A DNA stretch of 64,000 nt. Source: Perilla frutescens. Lineage: Eukaryota > Streptophyta > Magnoliopsida > Lamiales > Lamiaceae. How positions within the stretch are numbered: the first letter of the stretch is position 1; each line of letters starts with the position of its first letter. Shown one piece after another: positions 38,201 through 51,200 of this stretch. The DNA lies in assembly GCA_026008535.1 (NCBI GenBank), contig BRKX01000018.1:49655588-49719587 (forward strand), given 5' to 3'. The position numbers and the translations under genes were made by a program. The notes under the pieces were generated by a model. It saw nothing but the letters and a program-made list of their open reading frames with translations. It had not been told where the DNA came from and did not search any database.

Positions 38201-39840
38201 CTACAAAAAGTTCAAATGGAAGAAAATCCTTTTAAGTCAACCTCTAGGTGATTATAAAGTTGATTTCCACAACCGTCGCCTCTTATGTAGGGATCGGGGT
38301 GAACGTCGGGTTTTTCATTGAGTCTAGCATTTTTGAACACTAGAGTCCATTATAAATCAATCCATATGATCATATATGCCTAATCCGTCCAGTTTTCAAA
38401 AAAACAAATTTTTGAGCCCGCCCAATGGGGTACCCCTTTGGCCGGTGGTCAGATTTGGCCCCGTTTTCTGGCAGCCATCAGTAAAACGGCTATAACTCTC
38501 TCCAGAAGTAAGATTTACCCGTTATTCTTGTTGCGTTGGATTCCTAACTCAAATATCTACCCTACAAAAAGTTCAAATGGATGAAACTCCTTTTGAGTCA
38601 ACCTCTAGGTGATTATCAAGTTGATTTCCACAATCGTCGCCTCTTATGTAGGGATCGGGGTGAACGTCGGGTTTTTCATTGAGTCTAGCATTTTTGAACA
38701 CTAGAGTCCATTATGAATCAATCCATATGATCATATATGCCTAATCCGTCCACTTTTGAAAAAATCAAATTTTTGAGCCCGCCCAAAGGGGTACCCCTTT
38801 GGCCGGTGGCCAGATTTGGCCCCGTTTTCTGGCAGCCGTCAGTAAAACGGCTATAACTCTCTCCAGAAGTAAGCTTTACCCGTGATTCTTGTTGAGTTGG
38901 ATTCCTAACTCAAATATCTACCCTACAAAAAGTTCAAATGGAAGAATCTCCTTTTGATTCAACCTCTAGGTGATTATCAAGTTGATTTCCACAATCGTCG
39001 CCTCTTATGTAGGGATCGGGGTGAACGTCGGGTTTTTCATTGAGTCTAGCATTTTTGAACACTAGAGTCCATTATGAATCAATCCATATGATCATATATG
39101 CCTAATCCGTCCACTTTTGAAAAAATCAAATTTTTGAGCCCGCCCAAAGGGGTACCCCTTTGGCCGGTGGCCAGATTTGGCCCCGTTTTCTGGCAGCCGT
39201 CAGTAAAACGGCTATAACTCTCTCCAGAAGTAAGCTTTACCCGTGATTCTTGTTGCGTTGGATTCCTAACTCAAATATCTACCCTACAAAAAGTTCAAAT
39301 GGAAGAATCTCCTTTTGATTCAACCTCTAGGTGATTATCAAGTTGATTTCCACAACCGTCGCCTCTTATGTAGGGATCGGGGTGAACGTCGAATTTTTCA
39401 TTGAGTCTAGCATTTTTGAACACTAGAGTCCATTATGAATCAATCCATATGATCATATATGCCTAATCCGTCCACTTTTGAAAAAATCAAATTTTTGAGC
39501 CCGACCAAAGGGGTACCCCTTTGGCCGGTGGCCAGATTTGGCCCCGTTTTCTGGCAGCCGTCAGTAAAACGGCTATAACTCTCTCCAGAAGTAAGCTTTA
39601 CCCGTGATTCTTATTGCGTTGGATTCCTAACTCAAATATCTACCCTACAAAAAGTTCAAATGGAAGAAACTCCTTTTGAGTCAACCTCTAGGTGATTATC
39701 AAGTTGATTTCCACAACCGTCGCCTCTTATGTAAGGATCGGGGTGAACGTCGGGTTTTTCATTGAGTCTAGCATTTTTGAACACTAGAGTCCATTATGAA
39801 TCAATCTATATGATCATATATGCCTAATCCGTCCACTTTT
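32200..39840 (+). repeat. 7-mer HOR, three good copies (2527-bp period)
   Basis: The private marker aattcactcc precedes gcttgacc at 33097, 35624 and 38151, each exactly 2527 bp (7 x 361) apart. Unit order: (1) aatctatatg, aaaataaaa, tacctc, tatagttgatt, tatgttggg; (2) attcctaat, ggtcag, cgataac, ggatgaaaatcc; (3) gcccaccc, cccagtt, gcttgacc, aagtc, attataaatc; (4) gttttcaaaaaaac, cccgttatt, ggatgaaac; (5) and (6) ggaagaatctcc, unit 6 with cgtcggattt (cgtcgaattt in copy 3); (7) gcccgacc, ttattgcg, ggaagaaac. A diverged fourth copy of units 1-4 continues to about 41.0 kb. Differences between copies are sparse (cagttttcta/cagttttcaa at about 32620). Confidence 0.92.
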
Positions 39841-41100
39841 GAAAAAATCAAATTTTTGAGCCCGCCCAAAGGGGTACCTCTTTGGCCGGTGGCCAGATTT
39901 GGCCCCGTTTTCTGGCAGCCGTCAGTAAAATGGCTATAACTCTCTCCAGAAGTAAGCTTTACCCGTGATTCTTGTTGCGTTGGATTCCTAACTCAAATAT
40001 CTACCCTACAAAAAGTTCAAATGGAAGAAACTCCTTTTGAGTCAACCTATAGTTGATTATAAAGTTGATTTCCACAACCGTCGCCTCTTATGTTGGGATC
40101 GGGGTGAACGTTGGGTTTTTCATTGAGTCTAGCATTTTTGAACACTAGAGTCCATTATGAATCAATCCATATGATCATATATTCCTAATCCGTCCAGTTT
40201 TCAAAAAAGCAAATTTTTGAGCCCGCCCAATGGGGTACCCCTTTGGCCGGTGGTCAGATTTGGCCCCGTTTTCTGGCAGCCATCAGTAAAACGGCGATAA
40301 CTCTCTCCAGAAGTAAGATTTACCCGTGATTCTTGTTGCGTTGGATTCCTAACTCAAATATCTACCCTACAAAAAGTTCAAATGGATGAAACTCCTTTTG
40401 AGTCAACCTCTAGGTGATTATCAAGTTGATTTCCACAATCGTCGCCTCTTATGTAGGGATCGGGGTGAACGTCGGGTTTTTCATTGAGTCTAGCATTTTT
40501 GAACACTAGAGTCCATTATGAATCAATCCATATGATCATATATGCCTAATCCGTCCACTTTTGAAAAAATCAAATTTTTGAGCCCGCCCAAAGGGGTACC
40601 CCTTTGGCCGGTGGCCAGATTTGGCCCAGTTTTCTGGCAGCCATCAGTAAAACGGCTATAATTCTCTCCAGAAGTAAGCTTGACCCGTGATTCTTATTGC
40701 GTTGGATTTCTAACTCAAATATCTACCCTACAAAAAGTTCAAATGGAAGAAAATCCTTTTAAGTCAACCTCTAGGTGATTATAAAGTTGATTTCCACAAC
40801 CGTCGCCTCTTATGTAGGGATCGGGGTGAACGTCGGGTTTTTCATTGAGTCTAGCATTTTTGAACACTAGAGTCCATTATAAATCAATCCATATGATCAT
40901 ATATGCCTAATCCGTCCAGTTTTCAAAAAAACAAATTTTTGAGCCCGCCCAATGGGGTACCCCTTTGGCCGGTGGTCAGATTTGGCCCCGTTTTCTGGCA
41001 GCCATCAGTAAAACGGCTATAACTCTCTCCAGAAGTAAGATTTACCCGTGATTCTTGTTGCGTTGAATTCCTAACTCAAATATCTACCCTACAAAAAGTT
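39840..41100 (+). repeat. Diverged, incomplete fourth 7-mer copy
   Basis: Units with landmarks 39873, 40234, 40595 and 40956 follow the order of 7-mer units 1-4 but lack their private marks: aaaatcaaat instead of aaaataaaa, ggatgaaac instead of ggatgaaaatcc, gcccgccc instead of gcccaccc, aattctc instead of aattcac, and cccgtgatt instead of cccgttatt. Units 5-7 are absent and the 9-mer begins. These units align instead at a shift of 11913 bp (33 units) with 27.96-29.04 kb, so they may represent the older state. Confidence 0.8.
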
Positions 41101-44100
41101 CAAATGGATGAAACTCCTTTTGAGTCAACCTCTAGGTGATTATCAAGTTGATTTCCACAATCGTCGCCTCTTATGTAGGGATCGGGGTGAACGTCGGGTT
41201 TTTCATTGAGTCTAGCATTTTTGAACACTAGAGTCCATTATGAATCAATCCATATGATCATATATGCCTAATCCGTCCACTTTTGAAAAAATCAAATTTT
41301 TGAGCCCGCCCAAAGGGGTACCCCTTTGGCCGGTAGCCAGATTTGGCCCAGTTTTCTGGCAGCCATCAGTAAAACGGCTATAATTCTCTCCAGAAGTAAG
41401 CTTGACCCGTGATTCTTATTGCGTTGGATTTCTAACTCAAATATCTACCCTACAAAAAGTTCAAATGGAAGAAAATCCTTTTAAGTCAACCTCTAGGTGA
41501 TTATAAAGTTGATTTCCACAACCGTCGCCTCTTATGTAGGGATCGGGGTGAACGTCGGGTTTTTCATTGAGTCTAGCATTTTTGAACACTAGAGTCCATT
41601 AAAAATCAATCCATATGATCATATATGCCTAATCCGTCCATTTTTCAAAAAAACAAATTTTTGAGCCCGCCCAATGGGGTACCCCTTTGGCCGGTGGTCA
41701 GATTTGGTCCCGTTTTCTGGCAGCCATCAGTAAAACGGCTATAACTCTCTCCAGAAGTAAGATTTACCCGTGATTCTTGTTGCGTTGGATTCCTAACTCA
41801 AATATCTACCCTACAAAAAGTTCAAATGGATGAAACTCCTTTTGAGTCAACCTCTAGGTGATTATCAAGTTGATTTCCACAATCGTCGCCTCTTATGTAG
41901 GGATCGGGGTGAACGTCGGGTTTTTCATTGAGTCTAGCATTTTTGAACACTAGAGTCCATTATGAATCAATCTATATGATCATATATGCCTAATCCGTCC
42001 ACTTTTGAAAAAATCAAATTTTTGAGCCCGCCCAAAGGGGTACCTCTTTGGCCGGTGGCCAGATTTGGCCCCGTTTTCTGGCAGCCATCAGTAAAACGGC
42101 GATAACTCTCTCCAAAAGTAAGATTTACCCGTGATTCTTGTTGCGTTGGATTCCTAACTCAAATATCTACCCTACAAAAAGTTCAAATGGAAGAATCTCC
42201 TTTTGATTCAACCTCTAGGTGATTATCAAGTTGATTTCCACAACCGTCGCCTCTTATGTAGGGATCGGGGTGAACGTCGGGTTTTTCATTGAGTCTAGCA
42301 TTTTTGAACACTAGAGTCCATTATGAATCAATCTATATGATCATATATGCCTAATCCGTCCACTTTTGAAAAAATCAAATTTTTGAGCCCGCCCAAAGGG
42401 GTACCTCTTTGGCCGGTGGCCAGATTTGGCCCCGTTTTCTGGCAGCCGTCAGTAAAACGGCTATAACTCTCTCCAGAAGTAAGCTTTACCCGTGATTCTT
42501 GTTGCGTTGGATTCCTAACTCAAATATCTACCCTACAAAAAGTTCAAATGGAAGAAACTCCTTTTGAGTCAACCTATAGTTGATTATAATTTTGATTTCC
42601 ACAACCGTCGCCTCTTATGTTGGGATCGGGGTGAACGTCGGGTTTTTCATTGAGTCTAGCATTTTTTAACACTAGAGTCCATTATGAATCAATCCATATG
42701 ATCATATATTCCTAATCCATCCAGTTTTCAAAAAAACAAATTTTTGAGCCCGCCCAATGGGGTACCCCTTTGGCCGGTGGTCAGATTTGGCCCCGTTTTC
42801 TGGCAGCCATCAGTAAAACGTCGATAACTCTCTCCAGAAGTAAGATTTACCCGTGATTCTTGTTGCGTTGGATTCCTAACTCAAATATCTACCCTACAAG
42901 AAGTTCAAATGGATGAAACTCCTTTTGAGTCAACCTCTAGGTGATTATCAAGTTGATTTCCACAATCGTCGCCTCTTATGTAGGGATCGGGGTGAACGTC
43001 GGGTTTTTCATTGAGTCTAGCATTTTTGAACACTAGAGTCCATTATGAATCAATCCATGTGATCATATATGCCTAATCCGTCCACTTTTGAAAAAATCAA
43101 ATTTTTGAGCCCGCCCAAAGGGGTACCCCTTTGGCCGGTGGCCAGATTTGGCCCAGTTTTCTGGCAGCCATCAGTAAAACGGCTATAATTCTCTCCAAAA
43201 GTAAGCTTGACCCGTGATTCTTATTGCGTTGGATTTCTAACTCAAATATCTACCCTACAAAAAGTTCAAATGGAAGAAAATCCTTTTTAAGTCAACCTCT
43301 AGGTGATTATAAAGTTGATTTCCACAACCGTCGCCTCTTATGTAGGGATCGGGGTGAACATCGGGTTTTTCATTGAGTCTAGCATTTTTGAACACTAGAG
43401 TCCATTATGAATCAATCCATATGATCATATATGCCTAATCCGTCCACTTTTGAAAAAATCAAATTTTTGAGCCCGCCCAAAGGGGTACCCCTTTGGCCGG
43501 TGGCCAGATTTGGCCCCGTTTTCTGGCAGCCGTCAGTAAAACGGCTATAACTCTCTCCAGAAGTAAGCTTTACCCGTGATTCTTGTTGCGTTGGATTCCT
43601 AACTCAAATATCTACCCTACAAAAAGTTCAAATGGAAGAATCTCCTTTTGATTCAACCTCTAGGTGATTATCAAGTTGATTTCCACAACCGTCGCCTCTT
43701 ATGTAGGGATCGGGGTGAACGTCGGGTTTTTCATTGAGTCTAGCATTTTTGAACACTAGAGTCCATTATGAATCAATCCATATGATCATATATGCCTAAT
43801 CCGTCCACTTTTGAAAAAATCAAATTTTTGAGCCCGACCAAAGGGGTACCCCTTTGGCCGGTGGCCAGATTTGGCCCCGTTTTCTGGCAGCCTTCAGTAA
43901 AACGGCTATAACTCTCTGCAGAAGTAAGCTTTACCCGTGATTCTTATTGCGTTGGATTCCTAACTCAAATATCTACCCTACAAAAAGTTCAAATGGAAGA
44001 AACTCCTTTTGAGTCAACCTCTAGGTGATTATCAAGTTGATTTCCACAACCGTCGCCTCTTATGTAGGGATCGGGGTGAACGTCGGGTTTTTCATTGAGT

Positions 44101-47100
44101 CTAGCATTTTTGAACACTAGAGTCCATTATGAATCAATCTATATGATCATATATGCCTAATCCGTCCACTTTTGAAAAAATCAAATTTTTGAGCCCGCCC
44201 AAAGGGGTACCTCTTTGGCCGGTGGCCAGATTTGACCCCGTTTTCTGGCAGCCGTCAGTAAAACGGCTATAACTCTCTCCAGAAGTAAGCTTTACCCGTG
44301 ATTCTTGTTGCGTTGGATTCCTAACTCAAATATCTACCCTACAAAAAGTTCAAATGGAAGAAACTCCTTTTGAGTCAACCTATAGTTGATTATAAAGTTG
44401 ATTTCCACAACCGTCGCCTCTTATGTTGGGATCGGGGTGAACGTCGGGTTTTTCATTGAGTCTAGCATTTTTGAACACTAGAGTCCATTATGAATCAATC
44501 CATATGATCATATATGCCTAATCCGTCCACTTTTGAAAAAATCAAATTTTTGAGCCCGCCCAAAGGGGTACCCCTTTGGCCGGTAGCCAGATTTGGCCCA
44601 GTTTTCTGGCAGCCATCAGTAAAACGGCTATAATTCTCTCCAGAAGTAAGCTTGACCCGTGATTCTTATTGCGTTGGATTTCTAACTCAAATATCTACCC
44701 TACAAAAAGTTCAAATGGAAGAAAATCCTTTTAAGTCAACCTCTAGGTGATTATAAAGTTGATTTCCACAACCGTCGCCTCTTATGTAGGGATCGGGGTG
44801 AACGTCGGGTTTTTCATTGAGTCTAGCATTTTTGAACACTAGAGTCCATTAAAAATCAATCCATATGATCATATATGCCTAATCCGTCCATTTTTCAAAA
44901 AAACAAATTTTTGAGCCCGCCCAATGGGGTACCCCTTTGGCCGGTGGTCAGATTTGGTCCCGTTTTCTGGCAGCCATCAGTAAAACGGCTATAACTCTCT
45001 CCAGAAGTAAGATTTACCCATGATTCTTGTTGCGTTGGATTCCTAACTCAAATATCTACCCTACAAAAAGTTCAAATGGATGAAACTCCTTTTGAGTCAA
45101 CCTCTAGGTGATTATCAAGTTGATTTCCACAATCGTCGCCTCTTATGTAGGGATCGGGGTGAACGTCGGGTTTTTCATTGAGTCTAGCATTTTTGAACAC
45201 TAGAGTCCATTATGAATCAATCTATATGATCATATATGCCTAATCCGTCCACTTTTGAAAAAATCAAATTTTTGAGCCCGCCCAAAGGGGTACCTCTTTG
45301 GCCGGTGGCCAGATTTGGCCCCGTTTTCTGGCAGCCATCAGTAAAACGGCGATAACTCTCTCCAGAAGTAAGATTTACCCGTGATTCTTGTTGCGTTGGA
45401 TTCCTAACTCAAATATCTACCCTACAAAAAGTTCAAATGGAAGAATCTCCTTTTGATTCAACCTCTAGGTGATTATCAAGTTGATTTCCACAACCGTCGC
45501 CTCTTATGTAGGGATCGGGGTGAACGTCGGGTTTTTCATTGAGTCTAGCATTTTTGAACACTAGAGTCCATTATGAATCAATCTATATGATCATATATGC
45601 CTAATCCGTCCACTTTTGAAAAAATCAAATTTTTGAGCCCGCCCAAAGGGGTATCTCTTTGGCAGGTGGCCAGATTTGGCCCCGTTTTCTGGCAGCCGTC
45701 AGTAAAACGGCTATAACTCTCTCCAGAAGTAAGCTTTACCCGTGATTCTTGTTGCGTTGGATTCCTAACTCAAATATCTACCCTACAAAAAGTTCAAATG
45801 GAAGAAACTCCTTTTGAGTCAACCTATAGTTGATTATAATTTTGATTTCCACAACCGTCGCCTCTTATGTTGGGATCGGGGTGAACGTCGGGTTTTTCAT
45901 TGAGTCTAGCATTTTTTAACACTAGAGTCCATTATGAATCAATCCATATGATCATATATTCCTAATCCATCCAGTTTTCAAAAAAACAAATTTTTGAGCC
46001 CGCCCAATGGGGTACCCCTTTGGCCGGTGGTCAGATTTGGCCCCGTTTTCTGGCAGCCATCAGTAAAACGGCGATAACTCTCTCCAGAAGTAAGATTTAC
46101 CCGTGATTCTTGTTGCATTGGATTCCTAACTCAAATATCTACCCTACAAGAAGTTCAAATGGATGAAACTCCTTTTGAGTCAACCTCTAGGTGATTATCA
46201 AGTTGATTTCCACAATCGTCGCCTCTTATGTAGGGATCGGGGTGAACGTCGGGTTTTTCATTGAGTCTAGCATTTTTGAACACTAGAGTCCATTATGAAT
46301 CAATCCATATGATCATATATGCCTAATCCGTCCACTTTTGAAAAAATCAAATTTTTGAGCCCGCCCAAAGGGGTACCCCTTTGGCCGGTGGCCAGATTTG
46401 GCCCAGTTTTCTGGCAGCCATCAGTAAAACGGCTATAATTCTCTCCAGAAGTAAGCTTGACCCGTGATTCTTATTGCGTTGGATTTCTAACTCAAATATC
46501 TACCCTACAAAAAGTTCAAATGGAAGAAAATCCTTTTTAAGTCAACCTCTAGGTGATTATAAAGTTGATTTCCACAACCGTCGCCTCTTATGTAGGGATC
46601 GGGGTGAACGTCGGGTTTTTCATTGAGTCTAGCATTTTTGAACACTAGAGTCCATTATGAATCAATCCATATGATCATATATGCCTAATCCGTCCACTTT
46701 TGAAAAAATCAAATTTTTGAGCCCGCCCAAAGGGGTACCCCTTTGGCCGGTGGCCAGATTTGGCCCCGTTTTCTGGCAGCCGTCAGTAAAACGGCTATAA
46801 CTCTCTCCAGAAGTAAGCTTTACCCGTGATTCTTGTTGCGTTGGATTCCTAACTCAAATATCTACCCTACAAAAAGTTCAAATGGAAGAATCTCCTTTTG
46901 ATTCAACCTCTAGGTGATTATCAAGTTGATTTCCACAACCGTCGCCTCTTATGTAGGGATCGGGGTGAACGTCGGGTTTTTCATTGAGTCTAGCATTTTT
47001 GAACACTAGAGTCCATTATGAATCAATCTATATGATCATATATGCCTAATCCGTCCACTTTTGAAAAAATCAAATTTTTGAGCCCGCCCAAAGGGGTAAC

Positions 47101-47600
47101 TCTTTGGCCGGTGGCCAGATTTGACCCCGTTTTCTGGCAGCCGTCAGTAAAACGGCTATAACTCTCTCCAGAAGTAAGCTTTACCCGTGATTCTTGTTGC
47201 GTTGGATTCCTAACTCAAATATCTACCCTACAAAAAGTTCAAATGGAAGAAACTCCTTTTGAGTCAACCTATAGTTGATTATAAAGTTGATTTCCACAAC
47301 CGTCGCCTCTTATGTTGGGATCGGGGTGAACGTCGGGTTTTTCATTGAGTCTAGCATTTTTGAACACTAGAGTCCATTATGAATCAATCTATATGATCAT
47401 ATATTCCTAATCCGTCCAGTTTTCAAAAAAACAAATTTTTGAGCCCGCCCAATGGGGTACCCCTTTGGCCGGTGGTCAGATTTGGCCCCGTTTTCTGGCA
47501 GCCATCAGTAAAACGGCGATAACTCTCTCCAGAAGTAAGATTTACCCGTGATTCTTGTTGCGTTGGATTCCTAACTCAAATATCTACCCTACAGAAAGTT
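41100..47600 (+). repeat. 9-mer HOR, two copies, the second one unit short
   Basis: Landmark 41317 corresponds to 44567 (shift 3250 = 9 x 361 + 1). Shared private markers include ggtagcc with cccagtt; attaaaaatc then ccatttttc with ggtcccg; aatctatatg with cgataac and ggaagaatctcc; a unit with tataattttg (ctatag at 42574 and 45824); attcctaatccatcc with ctacaagaag; and an extra T in tcctttttaa (43284-43288 and 46534-46538). The second copy lacks the gcccgacc unit found at 43845 in the first and passes straight to the tttgacccc unit (44206 and 47095). Confidence 0.88.
43284..43288 (+). other. 1-bp insertion (T run), shared with 46534-46538
   Basis: tcctttttaa has five T where the lineage elsewhere has four. 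It is present in both 9-mer copies and in none of the other ggaagaaaatcc units I checked. It arose before the 9-mer duplicated and dates that event relative to the mutation. Confidence 0.88.
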
Positions 47601-48278
47601 CAAATGGATGAAACTCCTTTTGAGTGAACCTCTAGGTGATTATCAAGTTGATTTCCACAATCGTCGCCTCTTATGTAGGGATCGGGGTGAACGTCGGGTT
47701 TTTCATTGAGTCTAGCATTTTTGAACACTAGAGTCCATTATGAATCAATCCATATGATCATATATGCCTAATCCCTCCACTTTTGAAAAAATCAAATTTT
47801 TGAGCCCGCCCAAAGGGGTACCCCTTTGGCCGGTGGCCAGATTTGGCCCCGTTTTCTGGCAGCCGTCAGTAAAACGGCTATAACTCTCTCCAGAAGTAAG
47901 CTTTACCCGTGATTCTTGTTGCGTTGGATTCCTAACTCAAATATCTACCCTACAAAAAGTTCAAATGGAAGAAACTCCTTTTGAGTCAACCTCTAGATGA
48001 TTATCAAGTTGATTTCCACAACCGTCGCCTCTTATGTAGGGATCGGGGTGAACGTCGGGTTTTTCATTGAGTCTAGCATTTTTGAACACTAGAGTCCATT
48101 ATGAATCAATCTATATGATCATATATGCCTAATCCGTCCACTTTTGAAAAAATCAAATTTTTGAGCCCGCCCAAAGGGGTACCTCTTTGGCCGGTGGCCA
48201 GATTTGGCCCCGTTTTCTAGCAGCCGTCAGTAAAACGGCTATAACTCTCTCCAGAAGTAAACTTTACCCGTGATTCTT

Positions 48279-51200
48279 ATTGCGTTGGATTCCTAACTCA
48301 AATATCTACCCTACAAAAAGTTCAAATGGAAGAAACTCCTTTTGAGTCAACCTCTAGGTGATTATCAAGTTGATTTCCACAACCGTCGCCTCTTATGTAG
48401 GGATTGGGGTGAACGTCGGGTTTTTCATTGAGTCTAGCATTTTTGAACACTAGAGTCCATTATGAATCAATCTATATGATCATATATGCCTAATCCGTCC
48501 ACTTTTGAAAAAATCAAATTTTTGAGCCCGCCCAAAGGGGTACATCTTTGGCCGGTGGCCAGATTTGGCCCCGTTTTCTGGCAGCCGTCAGTAAAACGGC
48601 TATAACTCTCTCCAGAAGTAAGCTTTACCCGTGATTCTTGTTGCATTGGATTCCTAACTCAAATATCTACCCTACAAAAAGTTCAAATGGAAGAAAGTCC
48701 TTTTGAGTCAACCTCTAGGTGATTATCAAGTTGATTTCCACAACCGTCGCCTCTTATGTAGGGATCGGGGTGAACGTCGGGTTTTTCATTGAGTCTAGCA
48801 TTTTTGAACACTAGAGTCCATTATGAATCAATCTATATGATCATAGATGCCTAATCCGTCCACTTTTGAAAAAATCAAATTTTTGAGCCCGCCCAAAGGG
48901 GTACCTCTTTGGCCGGTGGCCAGATTTGGCCCCGTTTTCTAGCAGCCGTCAGTAAAACGGCTATAACTCTCTCCACAAGTAAACTTTACCCGTGATTCTT
49001 ATTGCGTTGGATTCCTAACTCAAATATCTACCCTACAAAAAGTTCAAATGGAAGAAACTCCTTTTGAGTCAACCTCTAGGTGATTATCAAGTTGATTTCC
49101 ACAACCGTCGCCTCTTATGTAGGGATTGGGGTGAACGTCGGGTTTTTCATTGAGTCTAGCATTTTTGAACACTAGAGTCCATTATGAATCAATCTATATG
49201 ATCATATATGCCTAATCCGTCCACTTTTGAAAAAATCAATTTTTTGAGCCCGCCCAAAGGGGTACATCTTTGGCCGGTGGCCAGATTTGGCCCTGTTTTC
49301 TGGCAGCCGTCAGTAAAACGGCTATAACTCTCTCCAGAAGTAAGCTTTACCCGTGATTCTTGTTGCATTGGATTCCTAACTCAAATATCTACCCTACAAA
49401 AAGTTCAAATGGAAGAAACTCCTTTTGAGTCAACCTCTAGGTGATTATCAAGTTGATTTCCACAACCGTCGCCTCTTGTGTAGGGATCGGGGTGAACGTC
49501 GGGTTTTTCATTGAGTCTAGCATTTTTGAACACTAGAGTCCATTATGAATCAATCTATATGATCATATATGCCTAATCCGTCCACTTTTGAAAAAATCAA
49601 ATTTTTGAGCCCGGCCAAAGGGGTACCTCTTTGGCCGGTGGCCAGATTTGGCCCCGTTTTCTGGCAGCCGTCAGTAAAACGGCTATAACTCTCTCCAGAA
49701 GTAAGCTTTACCCGTGATTCTTGTTGCGTTGGATTCCTAACTCAAATATCTACCCTACAAAAAGTTCAAATGGAAGAAACTCCTTTTGAGTCAACCTATA
49801 GTTGATTATAAAGTTGATTTCCACAACCGTCGCCTCTTATGTTGGGATCGGGGTGAACGTCGGGTTTTTCATTGAGTCTAGCATTTTTGAACACTAGAGT
49901 CCATTATGAATTAATCCATATGATCATATATGCCTAATCCGTCCAGTTTTCAAAAAAACAAATTGTTGAGCCCGACCAAAGGGGTACCCCTTTGGCCGGT
50001 GGCCAGATTTGGCCCCGTTTTCTGGCAGCCGTCAGTAAAACGGCTATAACTCTCTCCAGAAGTAAGCTTTACCCGTGATTCTTATTGCGTTGGATTCCTA
50101 ACTCAAATATCTACCCTACAAAAAGTTCAAATGGAAGAAACTCCTTTTGAGTCAACCTCTAGGTGATTATCAAGTTGATTTCCACAACCGTCGCCTCTTA
50201 TGTAGGGATCGAGGTGAACGTCGGGTTTTTCATTGAGTCTAGCATTTTTGAACACTAGAGTCCATTATGAATCAATCCATATGATCATATATGCCTAATC
50301 CGTCCACTTTTGAAAAAATCAAATTTTTGAGCCCGCCCAAAGGGGTACCCCTTTGGCCGGTGGCCAGATTTGGCCCCATTTTCTGGCAGCCGTCAGTAAA
50401 ACGGCTAAAACTCTCTCCAGAAGTAAGCTTTACCCGTGATTCTTGTTGCGTTGGATTCCTAACTCAAATATCTACCCTACGAAAAGTTCAAATGGAAGAA
50501 ACTCCTTTTGAGTCAACCTCTAGGTGATTATCAAGTTGATTTCCACAACCGTCGCCTCTTATGTAAGGATCGGGGTGAACGTCGGGTTTTTCATTGAGTC
50601 TAGCATTTTTGAACACTAGAGTCCCTTATGAATCAATCCATATGATCATTTATGCCTAATCCGTCCACTTTTGAAAAAATCAAATTTTTGAGCCCGACCA
50701 AAGGGGTACCCCTTTGGCCGGTGGCCAGATTTGGCCCCGTTTTCTGGCAGCCGTCAGTAAAACGGCTATAACTCTCTCCATAAGTAAGCTTTACCCGTGA
50801 TTCTTATTGCGTTGGATACCTAACTCAAATATCTACCCTACAAAAAGTTCAAATGGAAGAAACTCCTTTTGAGTCAACCTCTAGGTGATTATCAAGTTGA
50901 TTTCCACAACCGTCGCCTCTTATGTTGGGATCGGGGTGAACGTCGGGTTTTTCATTGAGTCTAGCATTTTTGAACACTAGAGTCCATTATGAATCAATCT
51001 ATATGATCATATATGCCTAATCCGTCCACTTTTGAAAAAATCAAATTTTTGAGCCCGCCCAAAGGGGTACATCTTTGGCCGGTGGCCAGATTTGGCCCCG
51101 TTTTCTGGCAGCCGTCAGTAAAACGGCTATAACTCTCTCCAGAAGTAAGCTTTACCCGTGATTCTTGTTGCGTTGGATTCCTAACTCAAATATCTACCCT

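Noticed and set aside
50291..50527. Open frame of 78 codons, also at 53179-53415
   Set aside because: These are the same unit in two 8-mer copies. The frame is open because of a substitution (ggctaaaac) that removes a stop found in other units. Nothing suggests translation.
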